From Butyricicoccus porcorum (GTDB lineage Bacteria > Bacillota > Clostridia > Oscillospirales > Butyricicoccaceae), in assembly GCF_002157465.1 (NCBI RefSeq), contig NZ_NHOC01000010.1, positions 124,001-188,000 of the forward strand: a DNA stretch of 64,000 bases. Reading direction: 5' to 3'. Shown piece by piece: positions 61,718-64,000 of this stretch (within the stretch, counting starts at the first letter, position 1; the number at the start of each line of letters is the position of its first letter). The notes under the pieces were generated by a model that was not told where the DNA came from, ran no database searches, and saw nothing but the letters and a program-made list of their open reading frames with translations. The position numbers were made by a program, and so were the translations under genes.

Positions 61718-62612
61718 ATGAGAAAAGCATTATTTTCCGGCATTGCCGGGGCATTTTTCTTTGCCTTTACTTTTATTTTAAATCGGAGCATGGATTTGAG
61801 CGGCGGTTACTGGATGTGGAGCGCAAGCCTGCGCTATCTTTATACACTGCCGATGCTTTTCCTTATTCTATGGCAAAAGCATCAGTGGAAGGCTATTTTG
61901 CATGAAATCCGCCAAAGACCTGCCTTCTGGATTCTCTGGAGTACCGTCGGGTTCGGGCTTTTTTACGCCCCCTGTCTCTGGCTTCTTCCTATGGAGAATC
62001 CTGGCTGATTGCATCCACCTGGCAGATTACCATTGTGGCAGGCGTTTTGCTGACACCACTGTTCGGACAAAAAATTCCGCTGAAAATCTCGCCATGTCCT
62101 TTCTGATCCTCGCAGGAATCTTCATCATGCAGGGCTCTCACTGGGGAACATCGCACCCTGGCACAATTGTCAAGGTTCTGACTCCCATTCTGATTGCAGC
62201 CTTCTCCTATCCGCTGGGCAACCGCATGACAATGGCAGGCTGTCCCTCACACATCACTGCGATTCAGAGAATTTTCGGCATGACCCTGTGCAGTATGCCC
62301 TTCTGGCTGATCTGCTCGGCAGTTGCCTACAGTCAGGCCGGATGGCCGAACGCCGGACAAAACATACAGTCTTTTCTTGTCGCGCTGTTTTCCGGCGTAA
62401 TTGCGACGTATCTGTTTTTCCATGCAACCGATATGGTAAAAAACAATCCCAGACAGCTCGCCATGATCGAAGCGACACAGTCCGGAGAGGTTATCTTTAC
62501 TCTTCTGGGCGGTGTCCTGCTTCTCGGGGATTCCGCTCCATCTGCACTGAGTTTTCTCGGTGTCGCTCTGATTGTCCTAGGAATGACAATCAATAGTCTG
62601 ATAACAGATTGA
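61718..62612 (+). pseudogene. EmrE-type DMT multidrug exporter, two frameshifts
   Basis: A ten-helix drug/metabolite transporter of the multidrug resistance efflux (EmrE/PF13536-like) group that is read in three frames. Frame 1 runs from ATG 61718 (AAAGGAG ribosome site) to about 61970. A missing C in the CCCCC run at 61968-61972 then shifts to a frame encoding LASSYGESWLIASTWQ and LLTPLFGQKIPLKIS. Near 62086-62094 a second shift restores AMSFLILAGIFIMQG through the end at 62612 (GVALIVLGMTINS). Each piece is family-like, so the gene is a recent pseudogene unless the assembly is wrong. It lies between two copies of a guanidine-IV-like RNA. Confidence 0.82.
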
Positions 62613-62693
62613 AGAAAAAATACCACTTTTTCGTGACATATGCAATCCTGTCTGATAGCACTCGTGTAAATACGTAGTATTTTTATGCAGAGC

Positions 62694-62723
62694 AATGCCG
62701 CAGCCAGAAACGGCTGCGGCATT
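62694..62723. terminator. Perfect hairpin after the exporter pseudogene
   Basis: AATGCCGCAGCC pairs over 12 bp with GGCTGCGGCATT. The T-run is poor on both strands, so termination is only likely. Confidence 0.6.
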
Positions 62724-62774
62724 AGAAAGGAAAAATATGAAAAATATAAGAGTAAATCGAATTGGAAGAAAAGA

Positions 62775-62843
62775 GGAACTCCCAACCCGATGGGGCAGGT
62801 TGTCTGCCGCTTTTGATCCGATGATCGGGCCGGGCAGCTGGCC
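62775..62843 (+). ncRNA. Guanidine-IV-like (mepA-type) structured RNA, copy 2, no gene behind it
   Basis: The core GGTTGTCTGCCGCTTTTG, apical stem CCGAT/ATCGG and GCCGGGCAGCTGGCC (62798-62843) match copy 1. Upstream sequence (GAAAGGAA...ATGAAAAA...AGAGTAA) is also shared. No gene follows on the plus strand before the convergent sigF, and 62844-63064 shows only a GTACAA/TTGTAC palindrome. Confidence 0.48.
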
Positions 62844-63064
62844 TGTAAGAGCGATACAGAATGTGGTTTGTACAACGTTTTGTACTGGTATTATCATACT
62901 GCATTGTACTCGTGTTTGGGTGAACAAAACGGGAAAACTTTATGTCGATCATGAAAACAAAATATGTCATTTTTGTTAACAGACGCAAAACCAGGGGGGT
63001 GATGGCAGATCTCATCCTGCCCGGTCGTTTTTCGCTACAACAGCAGTGCCTTTTGATACAGCCG

Positions 63065-63802
63065 CTATGCCTCCGTCATCATCTCCCGCATGTGCTCAAT
63101 CGCGCGCCGTTCCAGCCGCGACACCTGTACCTGTGAAATTCCCAGCGCAGCCGCACACTGCTGCTGTGTCTGGCTGCGGAAATAACGCAACAAGATGACT
63201 TTTTGCTCCTTTTCATTCAGACGGTGGATGCTGTCGCGCAGCAGGACAGATTCAAGCACTTTTTCCTCAATGCCGTCGTCACCCACAAGGTGCTCCAGCG
63301 TCGCGCCGTCGTCACCGATTTCCCGCTGGAGCGAGTCAGTCGGAACCAGCGCACTTTCACACGCTGCAATCTCTTCCGGTGAGGCATCCAGCAGCTCAGA
63401 TAACTCGGAAATCGTCGGCTCACGCCCCGTCTTCATCGAAAGCTGTTCGCGTGCGGCATTGACGCGAATAGCAAGTGATTTGATGGTGCGGCTGACCTTG
63501 ACTGTGCCGTCATCGCGCAGAAAACGCCGGATTTCCCCGCTGATTTTCGGCACAGCATAAGTGGAAAAACGCGTGCCATACTCACAGTCAAAGCCCTGCA
63601 CTGCTTTGACAAAACCAAGACTTCCAAGCTGATACAAATCCTCCATGTCGACGCCGCGCCCGGCATAGCGACGGACAATGCTCCAAATCAGACCGCTGTT
63701 TTCCCGAATCAGCGTTTCACAGGCATCTTCCTCCCCTGCTTGTGCACGCCGGATCAGGCGGAGCTGCTCTGCGGCATTATTTCTGTCCAAGGCGCGCCGC
63801 AA
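63065..63802 (-). CDS. sigF: RNA polymerase sporulation sigma factor, SigF type
   Basis: A 245-residue sigma-70 family factor lacking region 1. Region 2 has LIRENSGLIWSIVRRYAGRG and DLYQLGSLGFVKAVQGFD (core binding and -10 recognition), region 3 the FLRDDGTVKVSRTIKSLA segment and region 4 the helix-turn-helix QQQCAAALGISQVQVSRLERRA. Together with the overlapping spoIIAB gene upstream it is the forespore factor SigF, the first compartment-specific sigma of sporulation. The start is uncertain: TTG at 63802 or 63790, inside the end of spoIIAB, implying translational coupling. Confidence 0.93.
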   Translation of the reverse strand: MRRALDRNNAAEQLRLIRRAQAGEEDACETLIRENSGLIWSIVRRYAGRGVDMEDLYQLGSLGFVKAVQGFDCEYGTRFSTYAVPKISGEIRRFLRDDGTVKVSRTIKSLAIRVNAAREQLSMKTGREPTISELSELLDASPEEIAACESALVPTDSLQREIGDDGATLEHLVGDDGIEEKVLESVLLRDSIHRLNEKEQKVILLRYFRSQTQQQCAAALGISQVQVSRLERRAIEHMREMMTEA

Positions 63803-64000
63803 TCCGTTTGGTCATTGTGACCTGTGTTCCAACCCCTTCACGCGAGCGCACGCGCAGGCGATCCATAAAGCTCTCCATAATGGTAAAACCCATGCCGGAG
63901 CGCCCTGCGTCGCCAGTGGTAAACATCGGCTGGCGCGCCTGCTGAATATCCGCAATGCCACAGCCCTTATCTCGTACAACAATCTGGATTTCCCCGTCAT
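63777..64000 (-). CDS. spoIIAB: Anti-sigma F factor SpoIIAB, N-terminus beyond window
   Basis: The last 74 codons of SpoIIAB are present: GEIQIVVRDKGCGIADIQQA carries the N/G1-type ATP-lid residues (D-x-G-x-G) and TTGDAGRSGMGFTIMESFMD the G2 box of the GHKL kinase fold. It binds SigF with ATP and phosphorylates SpoIIAA. The reading frame is open to the window edge and its end overlaps sigF by 26 bp, the order expected of the spoIIA operon. Confidence 0.93.
   Translation of the reverse strand, partial: DGEIQIVVRDKGCGIADIQQARQPMFTTGDAGRSGMGFTIMESFMDRLRVRSREGVGTQVTMTKRIAARLGQK

Noticed and set aside
62695-62979. A small plus-strand protein spanning the second guanidine-IV-like RNA
   Set aside because: The sister copy differs by 4 nt within the conserved core, which would shift the frame, so conservation is at RNA level.
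1-64000. CRISPR arrays, tRNA or rRNA genes
   Set aside because: No regularly spaced repeats, T-loop signatures or rRNA sequences were seen on either strand.

Overview
The window looks like a chromosome segment of an endospore-forming Firmicute of class Clostridia, most likely a gut Oscillospirales relative (Butyricicoccus/Oscillospiraceae type). The evidence is the spoIIAB-sigF pair at the right edge, the abundance of strong GGAGG ribosome binding sites, Gram-positive T-boxes, an Mn2+ riboswitch, YesM/YesN-type signalling genes and AraC-controlled carbohydrate genes. The assignment is from gene style only. No tRNA, rRNA, CRISPR array or prophage was seen.

Layout. 1-3.5 kb: a sugar-binding protein/histidine kinase/response regulator set in which all three genes are broken. 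3.7-8.3 kb (minus): nusB, a TsaD-like paralogue, xseA, xseB, ispA and then about 700 nt of highly structured non-coding sequence, a candidate OLE RNA. 8.4-17.6 kb: a Xer recombinase, then (minus) an SOS-controlled uvrB-uvrA unit, radC, a MocR regulator and a GNAT acetyltransferase; two copies of a TA-flanked MITE lie here, one of which supplies the uvrB stop codon. 17.8-21.3 kb: a promoter and structured leader separated from an NhaC antiporter by an IS110 element. 21.4-24 kb: a DUF1846 protein with no canonical start codon and an alpha/beta hydrolase. 24-33.3 kb (minus): a sugar-binding lipoprotein, two TIM-barrel isomerase-like enzymes, a Gfo/Idh/MocA dehydrogenase, an SSS symporter and two AraC regulators; three of these promoters share one 31-bp operator. 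33.4-36 kb: a cytidylate-kinase-like gene and two IS3 elements (one remnant, one apparently complete). 36-44 kb: a metallopeptidase, a YibE/F pair, a small HMA-like protein, mnmA, nadA, an Lsa-type ABC-F protein with an attenuator leader, and a cation exchanger behind a yybP-ykoY riboswitch. 44-47.3 kb: an NYN nuclease, an HD-Nudix fusion and a flavodoxin/ferredoxin protein.

47.3-59.7 kb holds two back-to-back amino-acid operons, each with a consensus promoter and a T-box: leuA-leuC-leuD-leuB (minus) and aroF-aroB-aroC-pheA-aroA-aroEK (plus). Together they make the leucine precursor and most of the shikimate/phenylalanine route; 3-dehydroquinate dehydratase and prephenate dehydrogenase are not here. 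59.8-62.6 kb carries a MATE exporter and a twice-frameshifted EmrE-type exporter, flanked by two copies of a small pseudoknot-like RNA resembling the guanidine-IV (mepA) class. The window ends in sigF and spoIIAB.

The most interesting items are the OLE-like RNA, the shared AraC regulon around a possible oxidative glycoside or cyclitol pathway, the duplicated guanidine-IV-like RNA, the NYN/HD-Nudix unit, two genes that appear to start at ACG, and the clustered decay of a three-gene sugar-sensing system.
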